Under the pieces are notes generated by a model. The model had not been told where the DNA came from, searched no databases, and saw nothing but the letters and a program-made list of their open reading frames with translations. Shown in pieces: positions 1 to 7,366 of a stretch of 64,000 nt of DNA (position 1 is its first letter; every line of letters begins with the position of its first letter). Source of the stretch: Phycisphaerae bacterium (lineage in GTDB: Bacteria > Planctomycetota > Phycisphaerae > UBA1845 > Fen-1342); the NCBI GenBank assembly GCA_028277645.1, contig JANQFV010000021.1:1-64000 (forward strand), read 5' to 3'. Position numbers and translations under genes: made by a program.

Positions 1-704
1 CTTAGCCGGGGCTCCGCGATCAAGTAAACCTCCATCATGCCGTTGCAGCCGCTGTCTTTCCCCGGAGCACAGAAAGACGTGTGATACCACCACTGTTGCG
101 CATAATAGACCCAGGAACTTGTTCTGCAGGGCAGGGAATCGTAGCTGCCTTCCCAGTTCGTCCCGGCCACGCCGCAGTTCAGACCTCGAATCTCCCGCCA
201 CGTTCCCGCAATCTCGTCAAGGCTCTCAAGAACGTGTATCTCGTACATATTGTCGCTGTTGACGAGACATGTGCCATCCGTACCCGCGGGCAGGGTAGGT
301 AGACAACCGTTGTCCGCGAAGCACTGAATCAGAGTGCGGTAGAGGTCGTTGCTGTCTCCCTGTGCAAGTTGACACGCCAGGTGGCAGGCTTGTTGCTCAC
401 TTCGCACTCCGCCGGAACCGCATTGCGCGTGACAGACGAGCGCTTCACCGCAAGCAGGATTCAGCACGCACAGGATCACCGGCAACGTGCAGTTCGTCAG
501 TCCGCACAGGAACAGTTCGGGATCGAAGAGCGGGGCGTTGTCAGTGTCATCGACGCTCTGCGTCGCGTCGTTCGGAGTCGGCCATGGGGCCAGTAAGGGA
601 CCACAGCCTTGACTCAAGCCGAGAATGAAAAGAGCGGAAACGGCGAGATGTACTCCATTCGCTCTTGCTCCCGGACGCAACGGATCATGGGCCCAACTCT
701 TCAT
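1..704 (-). CDS. Violaxanthin de-epoxidase-like lipoprotein (3' end outside window)
   Basis: An open frame of 234 codons runs without a stop from ATG at 704 to the window edge, so the C-terminus is missing. Residues 20-34 form a hydrophobic stretch ending in a Cys (SQGC), so it is probably an exported lipoprotein, although the lipobox is not canonical. Residues 67-134 hold ten Cys with spacing C-x4-C-x6-C-x5-C-x5-C-x3-C-x11-C-x3-C-x16-C-x5-C. From memory this matches the Cys-rich N-terminal domain of plant violaxanthin de-epoxidase almost gap for gap. From about residue 160 a lipocalin-like part begins (AGTWREIRGLN, then YDSLPC), matching the VDE lipocalin start (GKWYITSGLN, FDAFDC). VDE uses ascorbate to de-epoxidise xanthophylls in the thylakoid lumen; the bacterial substrate is unknown. 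Family call fairly sure, function not. Confidence 0.8.
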   Translation of the reverse strand, partial: MKSWAHDPLRPGARANGVHLAVSALFILGLSQGCGPLLAPWPTPNDATQSVDDTDNAPLFDPELFLCGLTNCTLPVILCVLNPACGEALVCHAQCGSGGVRSEQQACHLACQLAQGDSNDLYRTLIQCFADNGCLPTLPAGTDGTCLVNSDNMYEIHVLESLDEIAGTWREIRGLNCGVAGTNWEGSYDSLPCRTSSWVYYAQQWWYHTSFCAPGKDSGCNGMMEVYLIAEPRL

Positions 705-830
705 CGGACATCTCGCATTTCTCAACCTCAACGGTTGGCGCCAAAACGTTCGTTCTGCGTCGGCCGCACGTGGCTCCCACGGGAATTGTACGGGGCTTTG
801 GGGTCTGCCCCCAACATGCGGAATGAAGAC

Positions 831-904
831 TAGGCCGGGCGGGATTCGAACCCGCACTGGAGGGATTTTAAGTCCCTTGCCTCTGCCAATTGGGCTACCG
901 ACCC
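831..904 (-). tRNA. tRNA-Leu(UAA) with a short (class I) variable loop
   Basis: A complete 74-nt cloverleaf folds on the minus strand. The acceptor stem is GGGTCGG/CCGGCCT with a G-U at the end pair and A as discriminator. The D-stem has three pairs, the anticodon stem is AGGGA/TCCCT around loop CTTAAAA (anticodon UAA), and the T-arm is GCGGG-TTCGAAT-CCCGC. CCA is not encoded. The three-pair D-stem, the AATTGGCAGA loop and the anticodon arm are those of bacterial tRNA-Leu(UAA), which normally carries a long variable arm; here the variable region is only CCAGT. All stems are intact, so it does not look decayed. Confidence 0.92.
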
Positions 905-935
905 TTGGGACGCGCTCAAACGCGCCGGCCGCATT

Positions 936-1982
936 CTACTGCGAACAGATCGTTACGGGTTGGCCGGAGGGACTGATTGTGATGTCAGCGTATCCCGTGA
1001 CGTTCGTCTTGAGGTAGCCCAGCCCGAGCCAGTGCTCGCCCCGCGGATGGCGCACCAGCGACGTTACGTGCCCGATCTCCACGCCGTCACGAAGAAGCGG
1101 CTGCGGCGGGGGGGGGTCTTCAGCATTAGCGATGCGTAAAGCGACCAGGCGCTTTGCCAGCGCCCCGCGCGAACGCATGCGCTCCAGCACTTCGTGCCCT
1201 ATGAAGCACCCCTTATTGTAGCTGACACCGCGCTCGATCTGCCCCGTCTCGGGCGGCACGGTAGTGTCGTCGATATCGCGGAACAACCACGGGATGCCGT
1301 TCTCGATCCGCCGGACGTCCAACGTGTCGTGGCCGGCCGGCGTCACGCCCAGCCCGATCAGACGCTCCCACCACTTGGCGGCATCGCCACGGGGCACTAC
1401 GAGTTCGAACGCTGTGTCACCGGCGATGTCGTGGCGAATCAGGCGCGTTGCGCCGTTCGGTATCGGTGCGTGAGACAACGCCGACATATCCGTCAGGTTG
1501 CTAACGCCCAGTTCGAAGGCGACCTGTGCCGCACGCGGCCCGCTGCATGCTAGGCGGGCAAACTGGCCGGTCGCATCGGAGACACGCACATCTTCCGCGA
1601 TCAGGTAGCGATCCAGGTGTGCCGCGGCGGACGCGAGAGCCGCGAGGTCGAGGTCGAGCCACAGTTCGTCCGGCAAGCAGAACGCATTGACGTCGAAGAC
1701 GATGCGGCCTTTCACGTTCACCGCAAAGGCATAGCAACCGAGACCGGGAGTCAACGGAGCGATCGCGTTAGTCAGCAGGCCGTGGAGCCACTGCTTAGCG
1801 TCCGAGCCGCTGACTGACAGGACACCGCGGTCCGAGCGGTCAAAGAGCGCCGCGCCGGAACAGACGGCGTCGTACTCGTCCGCCAGGTCGCCGAACAGTA
1901 GTGGGCGCGTTACGCCGGCGTGTTCGGACGTGGCGGCGGGCGCATAGTTTGGCGCTTCAAAGAACGGCGAATTTGCGGTCAT
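936..1982 (-). CDS. ygfZ: YgfZ/GcvT-like folate-binding protein
   Basis: The protein has 348 residues from ATG 1982; an upstream extension of the frame lacks similarity to the family and was dropped. It is a tetrahydrofolate-binding paralogue of the glycine-cleavage T protein that helps maintain or repair certain iron-sulfur enzymes. The diagnostic signature KGCFIGHE, with the reactive Cys, lies around residue 250, and the N-terminal part (FDRSDRGVLSVSG, WLHGLLTN) is typical of the family. It is divergent from cinA across about 100 bp, so the two probably share a promoter region. The length is normal. Confidence 0.88.
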   Translation of the reverse strand: MTANSPFFEAPNYAPAATSEHAGVTRPLLFGDLADEYDAVCSGAALFDRSDRGVLSVSGSDAKQWLHGLLTNAIAPLTPGLGCYAFAVNVKGRIVFDVNAFCLPDELWLDLDLAALASAAAHLDRYLIAEDVRVSDATGQFARLACSGPRAAQVAFELGVSNLTDMSALSHAPIPNGATRLIRHDIAGDTAFELVVPRGDAAKWWERLIGLGVTPAGHDTLDVRRIENGIPWLFRDIDDTTVPPETGQIERGVSYNKGCFIGHEVLERMRSRGALAKRLVALRIANAEDPPPPQPLLRDGVEIGHVTSLVRHPRGEHWLGLGYLKTNVTGYADITISPSGQPVTICSQ

Positions 1983-2085
1983 ACGACGATCGTCACTCAG
2001 GCTGCTGACGGATGGCTCGCTCGGACCCGTGGTTTGCTTACAATCAGCGTAAGACAAGACGAAGGCCTGTGCAACGCGGAGTGTC

Positions 2086-3333
2086 ATGCGGAAGGCGACC
2101 ATCATCTCGATCGGCGATGAACTGATCCTGGGTCAGACCGTGGACACGAACAGCGCCTGGCTAGCGAGCAGGCTCGCGGAGTTCGGCGTCCGCGCCACGC
2201 GACATGTGACGGTTGCAGACGATCGGGAAGCGATCGGAGCGGCGCTGAAAGCCGTGGTCGGTGACAGCGGTCTGGTGATCCTAAGCGGCGGGCTTGGTCC
2301 CACTGCGGATGACGTGACGCGTTTCGCACTTGCTGACGGCGCCGGGGTGGAGCTGCGTGTACACGCACCGAGCGTTGAGCGGCTGCGGGCATTCTTCGCG
2401 GCGCGGAGTCGCGACTTACCCGAAGCGAATCTGATTCAGGCGCAGATTCCAGAGACCGGCACCGCGCTCGTCAACACGTGCGGAACAGCCCCGGGCATTT
2501 ACATGCGGATAGATGGAACGCCGGTATTTGCATTACCCGGCGTGCCGCACGAGTTGCGTGAGATGTTCGCTCGGGAAGTTGCACCCGTGTTAACGGAAAC
2601 AGCTGTCGGTAATGTCATCCGCTCCACCTGTGTTCAAACGTTCGGCCTGCCGGAGGCGGAGATCGGTCGCAGACTTAGCGACCTCATGGAACGCGAACGC
2701 ATTCCGCAGGTCGGCACGACGGCCGCGTTCGGTCTGATTGGCGTGCGGATCAACGCGCGCTCGGCGTCGGCGGAAGCGGCGCACGAGATGCTCGACGCAA
2801 CGCGGACGGAAATTGAACAACGCCTGGGCCGCTACGCCTTCGGGCGCGACGACGACACACTGGCCAGCGTTGTCGGCCGCGCTCTCCGCGCAGTGGGGCA
2901 GACCCTGGCGACGGCCGAATCGTGCACCGGCGGCTTGATCGGGGCGCAGCTCACGGAGGTACCCGGATCGAGTGATTACTACGTGGGGAGCGTCGTATGT
3001 TATGCAAACCACGTCAAGGAGAAGATGCTCGGCGTACCGGCCGAATTGCTGGCCGCACACGGAGCGGTAAGCGAACAAGTCGCGGAGGCGATGGTGGCCG
3101 GCTGTGCGGCGCGGTTCCAGACGGACTACAGCCTCGCCGTTACGGGCATAGCCGGTCCGACTTCCGACAACTCGGAGAAACCGGTCGGGCTGGTGTTTAT
3201 TGGACTGTCTGACGGCAGTGCGACGGATGTGCGAAAGCACCTTTTCGGTGCCGATCAGCCCCGCCATGCGATTCGACTGCGGGCGGCGTACTCGGCACTG
3301 AACCTGCTGCGCCTGCGGCTTCTGGATGCTTGA
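2086..3333 (+). CDS. cinA: CinA family protein, NMN amidohydrolase
   Basis: The full-length 415-residue protein has both expected domains. The N-terminal molybdopterin-binding-like domain carries GDELILGQTVDTNS and SGGLGPTADDVTR; in the family it has ADP-ribose pyrophosphatase-type activity. The C-terminal PncC domain from about residue 265 carries TAESCTGG and SLAVTGIAGPT; it deamidates nicotinamide mononucleotide to nicotinate mononucleotide in pyridine nucleotide salvage. A GGAG Shine-Dalgarno lies 4 bases before the ATG. It is transcribed away from ygfZ and followed by a 150-bp gap. Confidence 0.93.
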   Translation: MRKATIISIGDELILGQTVDTNSAWLASRLAEFGVRATRHVTVADDREAIGAALKAVVGDSGLVILSGGLGPTADDVTRFALADGAGVELRVHAPSVERLRAFFAARSRDLPEANLIQAQIPETGTALVNTCGTAPGIYMRIDGTPVFALPGVPHELREMFAREVAPVLTETAVGNVIRSTCVQTFGLPEAEIGRRLSDLMERERIPQVGTTAAFGLIGVRINARSASAEAAHEMLDATRTEIEQRLGRYAFGRDDDTLASVVGRALRAVGQTLATAESCTGGLIGAQLTEVPGSSDYYVGSVVCYANHVKEKMLGVPAELLAAHGAVSEQVAEAMVAGCAARFQTDYSLAVTGIAGPTSDNSEKPVGLVFIGLSDGSATDVRKHLFGADQPRHAIRLRAAYSALNLLRLRLLDA

Positions 3334-3485
3334 AGCACGCGTGTCGTCGGGTAGCAGTCGCTTTACGGTTGTGGCGTGACTGGCCGATAAGAACGGTTGG
3401 TGCTAGGCTGCGCCGCTTCTAGCTGCGAACCTGACGGCTTGCAGGTCGTAGGAGTGGGCGGAACCCGTCTGCAGGAGCCCCGGTA

Positions 3486-4622
3486 ATGACCCTGTTCGTG
3501 CGCGCGATACCCGTTCTGCTGGTCCTGTCGATCTGCTCGACGTCACAAGGGCAACAGGCCGCTCCCGCGCCGCCGGGCGGCCCGCCACCCGGCACACCCA
3601 CGCCCCGGCAAGTCATGGAAAGCGTCAGAGCCCGACTGGACGAAGGGACGCTTGATGTGGAATCCGGGCACCAAGCCCTGACGGTGTTGGAGGCGATCCT
3701 CGAACGCGAGCCTCGCAATGCGGAGGCGAACCTGCTCGCCGGAGAGATTCTGATGCTTGGCCGACAGCGGGCGGACTACGACCAGGCCCGCTTGCACTTC
3801 CAGCGGGTGCTCGACTCGGAGCCGAGCAACTTCCGGGCCAATCTCGGGACGGGGCGCATCTGGATCGCCAGTCGCTACTGGCGTCAGGCGGCGTCTTTTC
3901 TGGAGACCGCGGAACGTGTGGCGCCGCGCGAGAAGAGCGCCGAGGTGAAGCAACTGCTGGCGAGTGCTTATCTCGGCATGGGCGATCCTGACCGCGCGGT
4001 CGCCAAAGCCCAGGAGGCGCTCGAAGTCGATCCAAAGAACCTCGATGCGCTCGAGACAGTTGTTCAAATCCGGCTACAGGTGGCGGAGCGCGACCCCCGT
4101 CAACTGGAGCCGACGCTGGCCTCGGCTGAGAACTTTGTCAGGTTGGCGGCCGAGAAGGTCGAGCAGGAGCCCTGGAATAGCGATCACCTGGCACGGCTCG
4201 ACGGGGCGTATTCCCTGGAGCTGCGCGCGCTGCAGAGTTATCACAATTCGCTTTACCAGCGTGACATCCATCGGGCAGTGACAGACCGCCTGGAGTCCGG
4301 GCAGGAGACGGAAGCCGCCGCCACGTTGCTACGCATCGCCGCGCGGATTCGATTGCAAGCAGCGCTGCAACAGGCGTTGGCCGAGCACGATGCGCGCATG
4401 ATGATCGAACGGGCAGCGGAGTACGAACCGGACAATCTACGAAACCTCGAGGCACTCGCGGGGGCTTGCGAGCGGACACGCGACGTGGACGCGGCGATTG
4501 CGGCATACCGTCGGATTCTCGAGCTCGAACCCGAGCACGAGGGGGCGCTACGGCAGCTTGAGGCTCTGGGAGTGTCGGTGACGAGCACGACGGGCGCGGA
4601 ATCCGCGGACGGGCAGCAATAG
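3486..4622 (+). CDS. Exported TPR-repeat protein
   Basis: A 378-residue protein with a signal peptide (hydrophobic residues 4-20, probable cleavage near residue 22 before QQAAPAPP). It then has a Pro/Gly-rich linker and several TPR-like helical pairs: around residues 60-140 (EREPRNAEANLLAGEIL, DSEPSNFRANLGTGRIW) and 155-200 (GDPDRAVAKAQEALEVDP), with a last one near residue 340 (DVDAAIAAYRRILELEP). TPRs bind other proteins. No enzymatic motif is visible. It is convergent with the lipoprotein gene at 4695, with 72 bp between them. The specific role is unknown. Confidence 0.85.
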   Translation: MTLFVRAIPVLLVLSICSTSQGQQAAPAPPGGPPPGTPTPRQVMESVRARLDEGTLDVESGHQALTVLEAILEREPRNAEANLLAGEILMLGRQRADYDQARLHFQRVLDSEPSNFRANLGTGRIWIASRYWRQAASFLETAERVAPREKSAEVKQLLASAYLGMGDPDRAVAKAQEALEVDPKNLDALETVVQIRLQVAERDPRQLEPTLASAENFVRLAAEKVEQEPWNSDHLARLDGAYSLELRALQSYHNSLYQRDIHRAVTDRLESGQETEAAATLLRIAARIRLQAALQQALAEHDARMMIERAAEYEPDNLRNLEALAGACERTRDVDAAIAAYRRILELEPEHEGALRQLEALGVSVTSTTGAESADGQQ

Positions 4623-4694
4623 GTGTGCATGTCCGCACGCGGAATGCAGCGCGTGTTACGGGGGCTCAGGTTGTGCGTCCGATTAGCGGGCTGA

Positions 4695-5765
4695 TCAGTT
4701 GATGTTGGCGCGTGGGTCGAATTGATGCGCCTGTGAGCCGCTGGCGTCCGTGACCTGCCACACAAGCTGTGGGAAGGGCGGGTCCGTGTCCTCGCGGACA
4801 AACGCGAACTGAATGCGACCGCCACGCAGAAATGCGTTGCACAGGCCACCGTTGTCGCTGACGTCGGAGGCGGACAGCGTTGAGGCTGCCAGGACCATTG
4901 CGGGCTCAGTGCCGATGCCGCAACCACAGCCGGTGCCCTGGATCTCGTCGGGGGTACGAATTCCCGAGCCGAAGCCGAGGGCGCTCGAGCCGACCAAGCG
5001 GTCGTCCTCGTCGACATAGTAGAATGCATCCTGCTGGCAGGGCGGAGTAGCGAATTGAACGCCATCGGTTGCGCAGGGGTCCAGCAGATTGAGGGCGACC
5101 TTGAGGGCGGCGCCTTCGCCGGTACCGGGGTTGTGGAAAATGATCTCATCCGGTACGGGGAGCGACGCGCCTCCACTGGTGAAGAAGTTGTCATAGGTCG
5201 GCGCGGAGCCCTGGGCCGGTCCGATGGCCGAGCCCAGTAGGTTGCTTACGGAACCGGTGCCGGATGCGCGGCGAAACTGGCCGTTCTGGTGGTAGTAGAT
5301 CAGGGCCGGACCGGTGATACAGAAGTTACCGATGGTGCGCTGCGCGCCTTCATTCACCTGGGAATAGCCGTTCTGGGTGTAGAGCTGCACGTCGTCCGGA
5401 CACACAGCCCCGTTGGGGTAGGTGTCGCCGTTCACGTACGCAATCATAATCAGGAAGTAATGCACGTAGTCGCTGCTGAGATTACGCATGGAGATTCGGA
5501 CGAATTTGCGGCTTTGCGTTTCCGCACAAGGGTCGTTTGTGCCGCTGCCGGTGCCCGGGATGTCCGAACCAGAAGTCGTACCAGTGGACCCGGGGCCGGT
5601 GGTCGTGGACGTCGAGCCCGAGAACGTGGTGAACGGGGAACCGAAGAACGTGTCGTATGGACCGCCGGCGCCACCGCCACAGCCGGTGCTGACGCTCCAG
5701 CCCACGACGCCAATGAGGACGACGGGCAGTGTAAGGCCCAACCACTGGAGATACGTAATGCGCAT
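4695..5765 (-). CDS. Lipoprotein with Thr/Ser/Gly-rich linker, function unknown
   Basis: A 356-residue lipoprotein starting at ATG 5765, preceded by AGGGAG. The hydrophobic signal ends in the lipobox VSTGC, followed by a Gly run and a low-complexity Ser/Thr/Gly linker of roughly 45 residues. The folded part has scattered Cys pairs (about eight Cys, including GCGCG) and ends in RANIN. I do not recognise the domain. The tether-plus-globule layout suggests a surface or outer-membrane lipoprotein. The frame extends upstream of 5765, but the signal peptide fixes the start. Confidence 0.82.
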   Translation of the reverse strand: MRITYLQWLGLTLPVVLIGVVGWSVSTGCGGGAGGPYDTFFGSPFTTFSGSTSTTTGPGSTGTTSGSDIPGTGSGTNDPCAETQSRKFVRISMRNLSSDYVHYFLIMIAYVNGDTYPNGAVCPDDVQLYTQNGYSQVNEGAQRTIGNFCITGPALIYYHQNGQFRRASGTGSVSNLLGSAIGPAQGSAPTYDNFFTSGGASLPVPDEIIFHNPGTGEGAALKVALNLLDPCATDGVQFATPPCQQDAFYYVDEDDRLVGSSALGFGSGIRTPDEIQGTGCGCGIGTEPAMVLAASTLSASDVSDNGGLCNAFLRGGRIQFAFVREDTDPPFPQLVWQVTDASGSQAHQFDPRANIN

Positions 5766-5964
5766 GCGGAGCACTCCCTGCCGGCGAAGTTCTCGGGGAC
5801 GGTCGCGCGGCCGCTCAAACGGGCCGACACAGCGACCGCACCGCGGTCTCGAGGCCGTGTACCACCGAAATATAGCCCGGTCCCGGGTTTCCGACAAGCC
5901 GCGCGGGTGATTGCATCACGCGTGGGATTCAGCGAAACTTCGGCTACCGTCAGCAAGGAACGCC

Positions 5965-6393
5965 ATGACGAACGAACCCGCCCCCAAACGACGATCGCGG
6001 ATTCTCATCGCGGACGACAACCGTCAGATTCTCGAACTGCTGGAGGCCTACCTGGAGCCGCTCGACGTGGAGGTGCGCCTGGCTTCGGACGGCGACGCGG
6101 CCCTGGCGGCCGTCGAACAAGAAGAACCGGATCTTCTGCTGCTGGACATCATGATGCCCAAGCGCAGCGGGTTCGAGGTGTGCCGGATTCTCAAAGACGA
6201 TCCACGCTTCCGGGACATTCCGGTGGTCATGGTGACCGCGCTGCACGAGATGGGCGACATGGAGCGGGCGCGCGAATGCGGCTGCGACGACTTCCTGTCG
6301 AAGCCTGTCAACAAGATCGAGCTGCTGGCCCGCGTGCAGAACCTGCTAAAGCTCCGTCACCTGAAACGTGCTTTGCCGCCGGACAGCGAGTAG
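5965..6393 (+). CDS. Stand-alone response regulator receiver protein
   Basis: A 142-residue single receiver domain. The acidic pair (IADDN), the phospho-acceptor Asp in LLLLDIMMPKRSG, the conserved Thr in MVTALHE and the Lys in LSKPVNK are all present, so phosphorylation is expected. There is no output domain. The start at 5965 is chosen because of AAGGA just upstream and because it begins directly before the receiver; the frame could begin at 5911. It lies 60 bp before the DUF58 gene on the same strand. No kinase is adjacent. Confidence 0.88.
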   Translation: MTNEPAPKRRSRILIADDNRQILELLEAYLEPLDVEVRLASDGDAALAAVEQEEPDLLLLDIMMPKRSGFEVCRILKDDPRFRDIPVVMVTALHEMGDMERARECGCDDFLSKPVNKIELLARVQNLLKLRHLKRALPPDSE

Positions 6394-6454
6394 GCTCCAC
6401 ACAGCCTGATGGCGCGGCGTCGCGTCTGGTCCCCAGGGAGGTCGCCGATAGGTC

Positions 6455-7366
6455 ATGGCAACGCTGCCTGTCGAACGTCAGCGCGATGACGACGAGCTGT
6501 TGTCACCCGAGTTCATGGCGAAGCTCGAGCAGCTTGAGATCCTGTCGCGCCGGATCTTCATCGGTCGCATGAAAGGGGAACGCCGGTCGAAGAAGAAGGG
6601 GGAATCGGTCGAATTCGCAGACTACCGCAACTACGTGGTTGGGGACGACCTGCGCTTTCTGGACTGGAACATCTACGCCCGGCTCGAACGCCTGCTGCTC
6701 AAGCTGTTCATGGAGGAGGAGGATCTTAACGTCACCATCCTCATGGATATGTCACGCAGCATGGATTGGGGCAATCCGCACAAGGGGCTGTATGTCAAAC
6801 ACGTCGCCGCGGCGCTGGCCTACATCGGCCTGGTCAATTACGACCGGGTCAGTCTGTATGGCTACTCCGATACGCTGGCGTGGGAGATGCGGGGCGTGCG
6901 CGGCCGGCGGCTCGTGGCGCAGGTCGTCAAGTTCCTGGAGGACATGCCGTTCGAAGGGACGTCGGATCTCACGGAAGTTGCGCGGCGGTTCGCCGTGCGT
7001 TATCGTGGCAAGGGCGTGGTCGTGCTGCTGAGCGATTTTCTCGACAAGAGTGGCTACGAGGATGGCATCCGCTACCTGCTGAGTTGCGATCTTGACCTGT
7101 ACGCGATTCAGGTGCTGTCGCCGGACGAGATTGACCCAGCGCTGGCGGGCGATCTAAAGTTGAAGGACATCGAGGACGAAGATCTGGCGGAGGTGACGAT
7201 CAGCGCCCCGCTGTTGAAGAAATACAAGCAGAAGCTCCAGGCGTTCTGTGCGGAGCTCAAGGAGCACTGTACGCGGCGTGGGATCACGTACCTGTTCACG
7301 AACACACGTGTGCCGTTTGACACGCTGGTCATGTCCTACCTGCGGCAGCGAGGCTTGTTGCGATGA
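6455..7366 (+). CDS. DUF58 domain protein
   Basis: A 303-residue DUF58 protein of the group encoded with MoxR-type AAA ATPases and VWA proteins. The hallmark is around residues 50-85 (FADYRNYVVGDDLRFLDW, then NIYARLERLLLKLF), followed by a VWA-like region with a MIDAS-type DMSRSMDWG. The family is thought to help assemble or activate metal-dependent or envelope complexes, though its biochemistry is unclear. The stop overlaps the start of the VWA gene by 4 bases, so the two are translationally coupled. No moxR gene is in view. Confidence 0.88.
   Translation: MATLPVERQRDDDELLSPEFMAKLEQLEILSRRIFIGRMKGERRSKKKGESVEFADYRNYVVGDDLRFLDWNIYARLERLLLKLFMEEEDLNVTILMDMSRSMDWGNPHKGLYVKHVAAALAYIGLVNYDRVSLYGYSDTLAWEMRGVRGRRLVAQVVKFLEDMPFEGTSDLTEVARRFAVRYRGKGVVVLLSDFLDKSGYEDGIRYLLSCDLDLYAIQVLSPDEIDPALAGDLKLKDIEDEDLAEVTISAPLLKKYKQKLQAFCAELKEHCTRRGITYLFTNTRVPFDTLVMSYLRQRGLLR

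Noticed and set aside
5289..6572. 427-codon plus-strand frame across the lipoprotein and receiver genes
   Set aside because: It covers two genes with clear signal peptide or receiver motifs in other frames; no motif of its own.
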